Below, piece by piece: positions 1 through 9,588 of a stretch of 21,137 bases of DNA. How positions within the stretch are numbered: position 1 is the stretch's first letter; the number at the start of each line of letters is the position of its first letter. The notes under the pieces were generated by a model, which did not search any database, was not told the origin of the DNA, and saw nothing but the letters and a program-made list of their open reading frames with translations. The position numbers were made by a program, and so were the translations under genes. The stretch comes from Chromera velia. Its lineage: Eukaryota > Sar > Chromeraceae. The DNA lies in contig JAHBMJ010000409.1 in NCBI GenBank assembly GCA_018398765.1, positions 1 to 21,137 of the forward strand, read 5' to 3'.

Positions 1-30
<30 letters not shown>
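1..30. repeat. (TC)15 microsatellite at the window edge
   Basis: A pure TC dinucleotide run forms the first 30 bases and is followed by pyrimidine-rich sequence to about position 120. On the minus strand it would be a purine (GA) run downstream of the tentative exons described at 228-879, so it is probably intronic or intergenic. Confidence 0.95.
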
Positions 31-32
<2 letters not shown>

Positions 33-227
33 CCCCTCCATCTCCCCTTTCCGTTTCTTTCTTTGTTGCTTGCCTGCCTTTTGTCTGTCCTTCCTTCACC
101 CCCTCTCCCTTGGTTCCTTCCTTTCTTATGGCTCTGTAGAGAAGGGACCTGAAGACTGATCGACTGCATGCATGATTTCACCACTATGATCCCTCTCGCT
201 TCCTGTCCCTTCCTTTCACATACATAC

Positions 228-879
228 CAGAATCGAAGAGGGAGATGAACCTCATGCACCTGCTGCAACTCGACAGTCCGTCCGGGTGGAACGTCTTCTG
301 TCTCCAGATAGGAAGGCTTCGGTGGGGGATCGAGGGAGGGACGGTATCTGCATGCATGCACAGCATGTCTCGACGCAAAAAGCAGCTATGAGGAGGCCTG
401 CAGGCAGAGGGCAGTTACTATGCCCCAAAGCTGGCTTTGAATTCGCACCTCTGCCTCTTCTTGCCAGACGGAGTGTCGGCCAGTGATGAGTGCCTGCAGG
501 GGGCAAAATCCCGCGTGTGACAAGAAGCCACCGTGCATACAGACAGGAAGACCGACCACCCTTCTGGCTGAGAAAGTGATTGCTTGACACACCGCCTCAC
601 TGACTGACCGCGTTCATTCCCCGGTTGAGTGAGAACTTCAATCGAGACTCTCCTACGTGTTTGCTTGTTTGCTGCCACAATTCTGCCCATGCAGTTTTTC
701 TTTGCGAGAAGAATGTCAGACAATTCTTCCGCTGATGCAGTAGACTCCGCTAGTGCCTGTTTTTGTGCCCGAGAAGCGTCCGATTTGTGGTGTCTTCGAC
801 CTGGAAGGCCTGAACAAGTCAGTCCAAACTCATGCCGTCTCCGTCTCCTGAAACCTCTCGCATTCATGCACTCTTTCAA
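228..879 (-). CDS. Tentative two-exon fragment of an unrecognised protein gene
   Basis: Two candidate exons fit together on the minus strand. The first is complement(609..800), possibly extending to an ATG at 879. It is preceded by the acceptor TTCCAG and ends at the donor GTCAGT. It reads as an ordinary soluble stretch containing AEELSDILLAKK and RRRVSIEVLTQPG. The second is complement(228..347). It is preceded by the acceptor GCATGCAG, ends at the donor GTATGT, and reads through HPDGLSSCSRCMRFI. Both are symmetric phase-1 exons, so they splice in frame (609 donor to 347 acceptor). A competing phase-2 reading of the second exon, containing PPPKPSYLETEDV, also looks protein-like, so the frame there is unsure. 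No family is recognised, and the gene would continue left of the window. Confidence 0.3.
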
Positions 880-1212
880 TTTCTCTGTCTAGACGCCGCC
901 CTTTTCCCTCGCTATCCGCCGATGTCATCACCTTCAATCTCTGTCTGTATTCGTGCATGCTTTTGTGATGCAAGCTGCAGAATACCGACATACGTACAAA
1001 CAAACAGGAGGTCCCTCTCTCTCACTGCATGCAAACATACCACAACCCTCCGCCTACATCCCAACTGCACGAGCCTTGTTTATTCTTTGCGCCTCCCCCC
1101 ATCTGCTGAGCTGTCTCCCACGTGAACATACTTTTGGGTTACATGCTGGTACCTCCACAAAGTTTTTGGAGGAAGTTCTTTTTACATGTCTGCTATTTCG
1201 ACCTGCTTGCAG
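880..1212. other. Intergenic or intronic sequence with no convincing gene
   Basis: An open plus-strand frame runs through this stretch from 953, but its composition (many Cys, His, Leu and Thr from CT-rich DNA) is not protein-like before about 1213. A pyrimidine-rich tract and the acceptor CTTGCAG at 1206-1212 suggest that its right end is an intron 3' end or leader of the plus-strand gene that follows. The candidate minus-strand gene would begin at its left edge, so it may be a divergent promoter. Confidence 0.4.
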
Positions 1213-2340
1213 CCACGAAAAGATCTCCCGAGACCCATTTTCAGTGGACAATTTTTGTCACTGGGCGGAGGAATGGGCAAAGGAATTTCCGTGCTATGAC
1301 GGAGAGATTCGAGTGAAGGGCCTGCCTGCGGGGTATGGGGAGATAGTGTGCGTTGTTTCGAAGCAAAGCAGCTACCGGGAGCCATGCAGGCAGAGGGCGG
1401 TTGAGGCCAGCAAGCAGGCTGTCAGTGCTGCGCCTCTTCTCGACCTGAGGTGGCAGCCAGTCAGGGATGCCTGGGGCTACACGTGCTTCCAGCAGTTCTA
1501 CGCCCCGCCTCCCACGCAGTTGCCAGTGCCTGCGGAGAAGGCCGTAAAGGCACATGAGCGGTGGAGGGAGGAGCAGGTGGTCGAGCTCAAGCTAGAGGAG
1601 GGGGTTTACTGTGGTGGAGAGAGAGCGAGATGAAGGTCAGGAAGCACACCGTGGCAGTGGTGTTGCAGCAGGGGCAGCAACCCACTTTGATGAAGGGAGC
1701 TTCAGTGGTGCAGAAGGGGGCGGACACCAACGTGGTTTGCATCTCCTTGGCAAAGTGTCTGGAGTTTCGTGATTTTTTGTATGGGATCTTTGATGGCGAC
1801 ATGGAGTGCTTGATGGAGACAGTGCATGCCCTCGTTTCTCGGCCCTGGCGGTTTTGTCAGGCAAGCCGATCTTCAGGCGAGCTTGACAGAGTCTCCTTCT
1901 GTCTCCTTCTTCCTCCTCACCCTCACACCGACGACCTGCAACGACCTCCTGAGAGTCCTCCCTCCCCAACAGAGGATCAAGATCGACATGCATCGACAGG
2001 TGGAGGTACTACCGTCGCGGGGGGCGCGTACCTCCACGCTGGCTGCCTCCTCCTCTGCCTCCTGTTCAGCCGGCTCCCGACCAGGGAGCGCTCCCGAGCC
2101 CCTCCCAGGCAGCTCCTGCCGCTGCTGCTGCTGCGTCGCCCCCCCCCTCCCCTCAGCCGCCTGCCACCCCGGTAGGTGCCCCTGCTCCCAAGCCCAAACG
2201 AGGTACTCCCGAAGATGGTCGGGGAGAATCTGCTGGCAAGGGTGGGAAGAAGAGGGAAGAAAAGCCCTCAACAGGCGAAACAGCAGTCAGGCATGTGGGC
2301 AAAAAAGGGGCGTTGGAGCTTTCACCTGTCACCGCTCCTC

Positions 2341-2577
2341 CCTTCCAGAACGTCGGAGGGGCCCCAGCCCCCACTCATGCAGCTGCCCCCTTTGGGCCCC
2401 TTCCAGCCGTGCAGGCCGGTTTCGAGCAGCCCCCAGCTGGCCTGCCTACTTTGTTCATATCCCTCCATAACGATGAAGGGGCCGCCTCCAGTCATGCAGC
2501 TGCCTCCGCTGAGCCCCTTCCAGCCGTGCAGGCCGGTTTCGAGCAGCCTCCAGCCGGCACGCCCGTCATGTACATTG
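2341..2577 (+). repeat. Two-copy ~120-bp in-frame tandem duplication
   Basis: The unit beginning at 2341 is repeated from 2461. The motif AACG is 120 bp apart (2349 and 2469) and CATGCAGCTGCC is 117 bp apart, so the copies differ by one codon. Both encode the same core, PLPAVQAGFEQPPAG, in the same frame. Synonymous differences between the copies suggest that they were once translated. Confidence 0.85.
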
Positions 2578-2917
2578 CGGACAGGAAGGGCACATTTTTG
2601 GTCCCTTTATGGGATGGCCGCAAGTGCCCGGAGTGTGGCAATGGAAGCGTCTGTTTCTCTGTGCATGCCTACATCTACTGGGACGGCCCCACGGAAATCC
2701 GTCTGGGGAAGCTGATGTGCAGGCATGATTCGTGCATGTGGAATTTGGGTGTGATCCCTGTGATGCCTTTGGGGGAGGCTTCTCAAGAGGAGGAGGAGGA
2801 GAAGGTTCTCATGCAAACTGCGGGTACCCTCCGGGGGCAGAGAAGCCTTTGAAGATTGCGATCGCCCCCAAGAGAGCGGACACAATGTTTTGGATTGCCT
2901 TCGGATCCGACCGGTGA

Positions 2918-3401
2918 GGATTTCATGGTCATGTTGTTTCCGAATTGTTTGTCACTTTAATTATGATGCAAAAGAGTTATAGACTATGCATTGCACAGTG
3001 AGAGAGAGTCTTTGAATGTCTGGGGTAGTTTATCAGTAGGGAACGCCACAAACCTGAAAGCAGATAAGGAAAGAAAACACGTACAGCTGCCCATCCATAG
3101 AGAGATAATGAGAGAAAAAAGTCTTGAGAGAGAGCCTGTTTTATTTGCTGTCTGCATTCCTGTACGTTTTTGTCTGCTCGGCGTGGCGTCTGTCTATATT
3201 TCTGTTTCTGCCTTTTTTCCTTCTCGTTTGTTTTTGTGCGTGTGTGGGTGGGTGGGTCTGGACCAGGTCTGGTCACGTCATTGAAACATCACTTACTCTT
3301 AAACGTCTTCTTGCGTGTATAATCATCGGATGCTTGTCTGCTTCCCTCCCCCTTTGCCCTCCTCTTCGAATCTCTATCTACATGATTCTGCATGCGTGCA
3401 G
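2918..3401 (+). other. Probable intron of the broken plus-strand gene
   Basis: This stretch has no convincing coding sequence. It begins just after the donor-like GTGAGG at 2914 and ends with the acceptor-like GCGTGCAG at 3394-3401. It includes a T-rich tract around 3200 and a G/T-rich stretch around 3237-3260. Confidence 0.35.
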
Positions 3402-3667
3402 CTGAGAATTTGTCTGAGACATCGTCAGCCAGCTCACGGGGGCCCCCCGTCTCAAAGGGGGCCAGCATCAACTCGTGGCTCTTCGATGCGTTCCAAGCCA
3501 TGGCACGTCCGCGCTGAAAAAGCTACATGCAGGTTTGTGCGTCAGTGCGCGAATGTGATTGGCATTGATGAGGACAGTGGAGGGAGCAAGTACGTCAGAA
3601 AGAGTCAGTGGGACGTCAAGACCTTTGCATAGTTGCTTCTTTTATTTATTCTTCTAATCGCTGCATG

Positions 3668-4148
3668 GTGCCTCTCAGCAATTCGTGGCGGACAATTAAG
3701 GGGAGACAAGAAACAAGTCGGCGTGCGAGAGGCAGTTTGATTCATTTTTCTGTTTCACACTTCTATGTGAGTGAATACTGGTGCCTCCAGACAGTCAGAG
3801 GAGGACAGGGGGGGGCGAGCAAAGAAGACGGCGTGCGGGGCTGTGCGGGAGGCAGAAGACTCCCTTTTTTCTCTCTTTCAACATTTCTGTCTGCGTGAAT
3901 GCTTGAATGCTGCCAGTGGTGCCTCCAGAGTAGTCAGAGGAGAACAGGGGGGGCGAGCAAAGAAGACGGCGTGCGGGGCTGTGCGGGAGGCAGAAGATTC
4001 CCTTTTTTCTCTGTTTCGACGTTTCTGTCTGCATGAATGCGTGAATGCTTGAATGCTCGAATTCTGGACCAGGTGCCTCCAGACAGTCAGAGGAGGACAG
4101 AGGGGCATGCTTCAATTTAAATGCCTCCAAACATCTGGTGGAGGACAT
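3668..4148 (+). repeat. Degenerate minisatellite, units of about 110-155 bp
   Basis: Units start with GTGCCTCC at 3781, 3919 and 4073. A diverged earlier copy starts at 3668 (GTGCCTCT) and a truncated copy is near 4121 (TGCCTCCAAAC). The two central copies are almost identical over about 100 bp: a purine-rich GAGGACAGGGGGG stretch, then GGCGTGCGGGGCTGTGCGGG, then a T-rich stretch. GAATGC-type short repeats of variable number close each unit and explain the spacing change from 138 to 154 bp. The open frames through these units simply follow the repeat and are not called as genes. Confidence 0.85.
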
Positions 4149-5433
4149 GATTTAAATACATGATGCGGTGAAAAACCCTTTAATATGTCATACATGTAAG
4201 TCGTCAAACAAGATTATGTTTGTACTCCCTGGCAGGCTCGTACTTTTCTAGATGTTTTTGATATTCGGAGATTGGTTTGATTTTAGGGTACAGCTTTATA
4301 ATTGAAATATAGTAAAAGTAAAAACACGATGAATATAGATTCATATTTGCGGTCCTAGGGCCGATGTTAGAATGTGAAAACATTCATAATTAACAAAATA
4401 ATTTTTATTTAGAGCCTACAGACTAGAGGACATACCTAAGCCGTGCACTAGATAAATAAAAAAATAAAAAAAGTTTTTTTTTATCCATTATTTTTTTATT
4501 TATCACTCCCTTAACTATAGATGAACAACTGTTGTTTAAGTGTTGCATAAGTGTTGCAGGGAGTGTTGCATAAAAAATAACTGTTGTTTAGTGAATGAAT
4601 AAATAAAAAAATAAAAAACTAGCAAAACTGTTTTTCTTCTTTCTTTTTTTATTGATGCTTTCACTACTAGGCAACGCACAGTGACTTTTTTTTTTAGAGA
4701 TCCCTATGTCAGTGTGTGGAGTCTAGGAATTAACTAGAATTAACCGTCAATCATTATGATCACCATATAAATTTAAACCATTAAAAATATTATTGTCTAT
4801 AGAATATTAATTGTATTGGGAAAAAAATATGCATATTTTAAATTTATTATTTTTTTATGAGATGATATTTACGACAGTCGTGTACCTAGTTATGTGCGTT
4901 TAGACGTCGGCTGTAAGAATAAAAAAAAAAATCCCCCTACATCAGTGAGATAACTCGCAGGTAAAAAAATAATTATTACCCTTATTTAAATTCTTAAATA
5001 GTGAATATCGGTTTTTGATAATTATTATTGGGGTCAAAAAGTAAAATACATTGAATGAGTATCCAACGTCTGAATTAAAGTTATAGTTGATGTTTTTGCA
5101 AGTCTTTTTATATAATTATTTCATCAATGAACAAACTTGAAATATTTAAGCCACAATTTGTAGATAAATACACTGCAATTTGATAATCTGTATAATTATT
5201 ATTGTCATTATGAAGAAACTGAACTTCAATAATGATTATCAAAAAATGATAATGATTATCAAATTATTAATATCAATTTTTAATAATAATTATTGAAAGT
5301 ACAAACGATTTATTTCACTGATGTAGTAATTAAACCTTTTGATGCTTTGAATTACTTCGGATTAAACAATTGTTTTTTGAATGTTGCACAAGTGTACACG
5401 TTTTTCATGTATGACATGATGTGTATTCAAATC
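4149..5433. mobile_element. AT-rich block with imperfect inverted termini, possible degenerate transposon
   Basis: Base composition switches sharply to A/T at about 4150 and back at about 5460. No open frame of 60 codons is present. The two ends carry two matching blocks in inverted order. GATTTAAATACA (4149-4160) pairs with TGTATTCAAATC (5422-5433), 11 of 12 matching. ATGTCATACATG (4185-4196) pairs exactly with CATGTATGACAT (5406-5417). The spacing between blocks is 24 bp on the left and 4 bp on the right, so the termini have diverged by an indel. No target-site duplication is evident. The interior holds many hairpin-prone TAATTATT stretches. Alternatives are a non-autonomous relic, an organelle-derived insertion, or simply AT-rich 3' intergenic DNA. 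Confidence 0.4.
4940..5323. mobile_element. Candidate 384-bp MITE flanked by TA
   Basis: The left end reads CATCAGTGAGATAACTCG and the right end is its near-exact inverse (positions 5306-5323), with two mismatches over 18 bp. Each end is bordered by the dinucleotide TA (4938-4939 and 5324-5325), which is the target duplication expected of Tc1/mariner-type elements. The interior is AT-rich and non-coding and contains a strong imperfect hairpin around 5208-5245. It lies inside the larger AT-rich block. In AT-rich DNA a TA flank alone is weak evidence; the 18-bp inverted pair carries the call. Confidence 0.45.
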
Positions 5434-5519
5434 TTTGTTGATAGTGATTGACCTACAGTGTGTTACCCACTGCGGCACCTGACGCGTGAGTCGTGACCTT
5501 AAACGACGACGGTGCCTGA

Positions 5520-6545
5520 CTACCACCCGACGACCTCTCTGCGCTGCTCTTTTGGAACGTCCTGAAGATCCACCTCAAGCTCTCTTCCCACCCTCTTGGC
5601 CCACAGGTAGAGCCGCACATTCGGCCACCCCGGCCCCATGCCTGTCCCCTTCCTATTCATCACATTCTCAAGTACCCTAAACTCCTCGGGATACTTCTCC
5701 TTGTAGTAGAACAGCTCCAAGGACCGCGCCTGATCGTACACGTACATATTCGTCTCCCCACTCGCGCCATCCGTCGGCCTCTGCAGCTTGACGAGGAACC
5801 GCTTGTCCCCGTACCTGTTGGAGGGAACCGCCCGGGTCCCCATGCTGCCGATGCGGCCTGTAGTGAAGGAAATCATGTGCCGGTCCGCAGCTCGGGAAGG
5901 CATTTCTGGGACGATGGGCAGACGGAGCGCCTGCCCGACTGTCTCTGCTGAAGAGGAGGAAGACGAGGAAGAGGAGGCGCTCTCTCCGTCTCCCTCTGCT
6001 GCCGTGCTGCCCGAAGACTTCGTTACCTGCTGTTCGGCTCGACACTCCTGCTTGTGCCTTGCACGCCAGTCCGCTCTCTGACATTCTCTCGAGCAGTACG
6101 CGACGGCGCTGTGGACAGACCGGCAAGAAGATAGACAGACGCAACGATTGATTTTCTTCTTCTTTTATTTCACTCATGTACGAGTATGATTCTTCTCTGG
6201 ATCGAACAGACAGTCAGAAGGATGGATGCATGGATAGACAGATAGATAGACGGATAAGTCAACCCACCCCAAGGTAGCAGGGCACGCAAGAAAGCAGAGA
6301 AATGGAAATGATGCAAAACTAGCGCAGACACACAGCACAAGAGGGAAGAGTGTCGGACACGATGAGAAAGAGGCCGTTTTGTGTCAGGATAAAACAGTAC
6401 GAAAGTTCGTCCATTCACTCATTTTTCTTCCATGTAGATGGACGCACATCAAGAACAAAAATGGTGACAGGGAGGCACATCACAGATTAGTTCCTGGAGA
6501 CAGAACGAGAGAGAAGACCCTCGAGTGCTTTCTGTGTGCGTCTGC

Positions 6546-6577
<32 letters not shown>

Positions 6578-8612
6578 TTTTTCTTTCTTTCTTTCTTTGC
6601 TTCTTTCTTTCTTTCTTTTTCTGTTTCTCTGTGTACAGTTTGACTGTCGGCCAAACACTGATTGACTGTCTACCTGACTGACTGGCTGACTGAGTGAAGA
6701 ACTGACCGGCAGCCTCCGCACTTCTGGAAGGTCACGTTTTGTTTTCCACAGGTCCTGCACTCTTCCTGTTTCTTCAATTCCTTCTCTGCGCTCTTCCAGC
6801 TTCCCTCTGGGGCCTCCACGGGAGTCAACACGGAGAGTTGCACCTGCATGCATGCACAGGGATTGGAAGAGGAAAAACATGTGAGAGAAAACAGCACCAA
6901 GTTTGATTTTGTTGGTGAATTCAGAGACAAGGGGGAGAGAAGTTAAGAACAGAAAAGCTTTGCAAAGGGAGATTATGAGACAAAAGAAAGCACGGAATGC
7001 AGCCTGGCAGATGAAAATAAGAACATTCAGTAAGGAGCTCGACACAGGAGGACTTCGTTCTTTACCGCACAATCAAATGAGAGCTGCTCGACTGACTAAC
7101 CTTCGAATCACCCCGAGCTGGAAGTCCCAGTGCCTGCATCCACTCTCTCCTGACCCCCTCTTCAACGCAAATCCCTCTCGTTCCCTTCTGCTGACTCCCT
7201 TCTTCACTCGCCTCTTGAAGGAATGAGACGAACCGATCTAGCTCGGGTCGTGTGCACTTAGTCTTCCCGAAAGCGTGATCCTTCTGCACTTTCTCTCCTC
7301 CCAACATGGACTGGAAAACTCTCATCGTGGAGGCCTTTCTGAGGTCTGCTTTGGTGGTGAGCATGTATGCACACACTACGAGAAGCATCGGGTCTCGGAC
7401 AGGCAGAATGTTTTCGGGTTTGACTGCAATGCATTCGGCTTCTCCCGTCTCTTGAGAGAACGCATGGGCCTCTGGAAACCCCCAAGTGATGCCCCCCTCT
7501 GCAGCAGGGGATGCAGATGCAGGCTGGAGTGTCACACACACACGCACCCTTTTTTTGTCTGAGATCCATGACCCCTTTCTGATGAAACCACAGAGACCAT
7601 TCAACTCGGGACGAGACTTGAGACCACACAGAACCACCCAGCCTTCACTTTCTTTGCCTGGTTCTTCCTTCTCTTTGCCCTCTACGAGACGCAGCAACGC
7701 AAGCCGATGCTTCGGCACATCCACAGTCGTCACTACCCCCTCCCCCTCAGCCCCCCTTTCCTTTTCAATGTCAATTTTCCATCCTGTCATGGGACCAGAA
7801 GAAGACGAAGAGGAAACAATGCAGGGAGACCTGACGACTCCTACCTTCCCACCTATCTCCCCTTCTTCAATTTCCCCATGTCCCTCCCCCTTCAGCACCA
7901 CCACCCTCATGCCCTCAGGAAGGGACCCTCCTGCTTTGTATCTCAACGTTCTCATGCTTTTGCCCTCATCACCCTTCCCAGTTTCCCCCTCCCCGTCTGC
8001 GTCTGCGTCCCCTTCATTCTTTTTGCCAACCCCCCCTGTTCCCTTTGCCTTATCTTGATCCTCGAAACGATCATTGTCATGGGGCAGAAAGCTCATCCGG
8101 ATGTCCAGGGGTCGAACGATCACTCCCTTCTCCTTGTCTGTCGCTTCATAGATGTGGACAACGACCTTCTGCGACAGCTGTTTGACACAGGTGAGGAGGT
8201 CCGTTCTGAAGTCCAGGTACACGTTCTCTCCACAAGGGAGGGCAGTGCTCAGGAATTTGAACCTCTCCTCCAAGGAGAACATCTGGGAGAAGTGCCCCTC
8301 TAGAGGGCCGCTACTCCTTGCAACCCCCAAACCATACATGAGGTTCATCGCGGGGTTGTCCGTCTCGCTTTCGGCAGGTGTGTGGAACCACCGACGGAGA
8401 CGGCTAACGACCAGGCCATCAACGTCGACCAGCCTTCGGATTTTCAAACTTTTCCAAAGCTTCTCTTGCTCGCGCAACACAGCCTCGCGAAGCTGGCTGG
8501 ACTTCTCTGGCACATCAAAGTTGTGCTTTCTCAGCCACGTGGTCATTTGATCCTTCGACCAAGAGGAGGGGTCACCGGAGTAGTCGGACTCCTCGAACTC
8601 GGAAGTGCTCAT
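5520..8612 (-). CDS. MYND zinc-finger protein, 3 exons, 745 aa
   Basis: The exons are complement(7101..8612), complement(6707..6843) and complement(5520..6108). The introns (donors GTTAGT and GTCAGT; acceptors GCATGCAG and TCCACAG) are phase 0 and phase 2, and the joined frame is open to a TAG. Splicing at 6707/6108 completes a perfect MYND finger with all eight ligands: C533-x2-C536, C546-x2-C549, C555-x3-C559, H568-x3-C572. MYND fingers bind zinc and usually mediate protein-protein contact. The N-terminus (about residues 18-55, WSKDQMTTWLRKHNF onward) resembles SAP or Ish1-type helix-extension-helix motifs, weakly. A mid-protein stretch, GLKSRPELNGLCG, followed by KPENILPV, resembles the LNG..G...NL module I associate with algal MYND proteins. 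A Ser tract and a conserved-looking C-terminus (MYVYDQARS, YLWAKR) end the protein. There is no signal peptide or membrane segment. The start is the first ATG of the long exon. It is divergent from the SecA-like gene. Confidence 0.85.
6541..6618. repeat. TC/TTTC microsatellite in MYND intron 2
   Basis: CT dinucleotides at 6546-6562 are followed by TTTC tetranucleotides with a few interruptions. On the gene's own (minus) strand this is a GA/GAAA purine run inside the 598-bp second intron, not near the acceptor. Confidence 0.9.
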
Positions 8613-9350
8613 CTTGTGTGTGAAGAGATAGAGGGACGAAGGGAGTACTCAGAGGTGTCAATGCAAAGGTCTCGGTCGAAAATGTCTGTCTGTCTGCCTG
8701 TATGTCTACACAGACGTTTGTGGTATAATGAGCTTTTGGATCGGACGTCTCAAACACTTCACTTGAATCCTGTCGAATTGAAGAATTAACCAAAAGCGTG
8801 GTATATTAAACAGTTGACAAGCCGTCTCCGCGCGTTCCGTCTCCTCTTGCAACTGCATGCATGCCATGCATACAAAAGCCGTCTCCACGGATCCGTCTCC
8901 GACCCCCTCTCACAGTCTTCACCTTAGTTCAAGCATTCCAATGCTCCTCTGAAACATTGCTTTGTCTGCAGCCGTCCAAAACTTCTCATTTCCCTGTACA
9001 GCCTACAGGTTAGCCCTGTGCAGAAGCAGTAAAAGAGTTTGTTTGTCGAAAAGCGCCCACAAGTTGTTCCATGATGATCTGAGGATCAGAGTACTAACTT
9101 TGCACGGGAATCGACAGGCTTCTGCTTCTGAGTGTCACACACGCACAACGCAAAGACGCGGAGAAAAACCCGCAAGAATTAAAAGGCATCCTGAATCGTT
9201 CACGTCCAGCATCAGCTTGCCACAGTGAGGAAGGTGTTTGCCTACCGGCTAACCTTCGTGAGTCGCTCAAATCTGACTGTCAACACGGGAAACCGCGCAA
9301 AGGCAGGAAGACCCGGGGTTTGAAAGGAGGCAGGCAGGAAGAGAGAGAGG
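8613..9350. promoter_or_regulatory. Divergent intergenic region between MYND and SecA-like genes
   Basis: This stretch separates two genes read away from each other and should hold both promoters and 5' leaders. Visible elements are four exact copies of CCGTCTCC (8822-8829, 8837-8844, 8879-8886, 8893-8900) arranged as two pairs spaced 15 and 14 bp, and between the pairs TGCATGCATGC (8854-8864) with an adjacent CATGCA. TGCATGC is a known promoter element in apicomplexans, where AP2-family factors bind it; its role here is inference. TATA-like sequences occur at 8719-8727 and 8802-8810. Small open frames here look like chance. An upstream 5' exon of the SecA-like gene could be hidden in this stretch. 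Confidence 0.5.
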
Positions 9351-9588
9351 ATGAAGAGGGCCTTCTGGAGAGGGCTCCGCCTCTCCTCCCACTCTCTCTG
9401 GAGGGCACAGATCGCCGCAGCAGCTGCTGCCGTGCCTGCCCTCTGTGTGTGTTGTGGCCTCGCGGCGTCTGACGACAGAGACCCTTCTAGGCCCCCCTTT
9501 TCCTTTTCCTTTTCATTTGGGCAGTGGTCTCTGCATCCGCTTTCTTTCATTGTGGGGAGCCGTCCGGTTTTTGCACAGGGGTCCAGAA
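9351..9588 (+). other. Possible N-terminal leader of the SecA-like protein
   Basis: The first ~40 residues start basic ([10 protein letters not shown]) and are followed by the hydrophobic run [20 protein letters not shown], as in a signal peptide or anchor. A Phe/Ser-rich stretch (FSFSFSFG) comes next, then the motor's helical leader from about residue 80 ([16 protein letters not shown]). A bipartite plastid leader would have this order, but the acidic DDRD after the hydrophobic run is not typical. The stretch 9525-9588 could alternatively be intron ending in TTTTTGCACAG, in which case this leader is not translated. Confidence 0.3.

Larger units (their letters stand above)
1213..3632 (+). pseudogene. 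Unrecognised gene with zinc-ribbon-like segment, apparently broken by frame shifts
   Basis: Several stretches read as real protein but not in one frame. Segment 1 (1213-1633, after the acceptor GCAG) has WAEEWAKEFPCYDGE and DLRWQPVRDAWGY, then a TGA at 1631. Segment 2 (about 1630-1850, next frame) has RKHTVAVVLQQGQQPT. Segment 3 (about 1973-2852, a third frame, after the acceptor CCCAACAG) has a Pro/Ala-rich linker, a tandem duplication, and Cys pairs at 2625-2636 (CPEC) and 2718-2735 (CRHDSC). After 2830 the protein-like frame shifts again, reaching a donor-like GTGAGG at 2914. Protein-like pieces also occur at 3402-3513 and 3531-3632, again in different frames. The step at 1630 could instead be a 59-nt intron (1577-1635), and 1851-1972 could be a 122-nt intron. 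The breaks near 2830 and 3515 lack such an explanation. I favour a decaying gene or assembly indels. No family is recognised. Confidence 0.5.

Noticed and set aside
1606-1660. TGA at 1631 read as a sense codon (alternative genetic code)
   Set aside because: Reading through the TGA does not lead into a protein-like frame, and both intact genes end and splice normally under the standard code.
4149-5433. AT-rich block as an organelle DNA insertion
   Set aside because: No rRNA, tRNA or organelle protein fragment could be recognised, and inverted termini fit a mobile element better. It is not excluded without a comparison to the organelle genomes.
7486-8303. Plus-strand open frames of 190 and 198 codons
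   Set aside because: They are antisense to the well-supported MYND exon 1. Their Pro/Ser/Phe-rich composition mirrors the Gly/Glu/Lys-rich real protein.
8962-9228. 88-codon plus-strand frame in the divergent region as a small gene
   Set aside because: There is no recognisable motif, the composition is ordinary for chance frames here, and it lies in the promoter region with no supporting splice or context signals.
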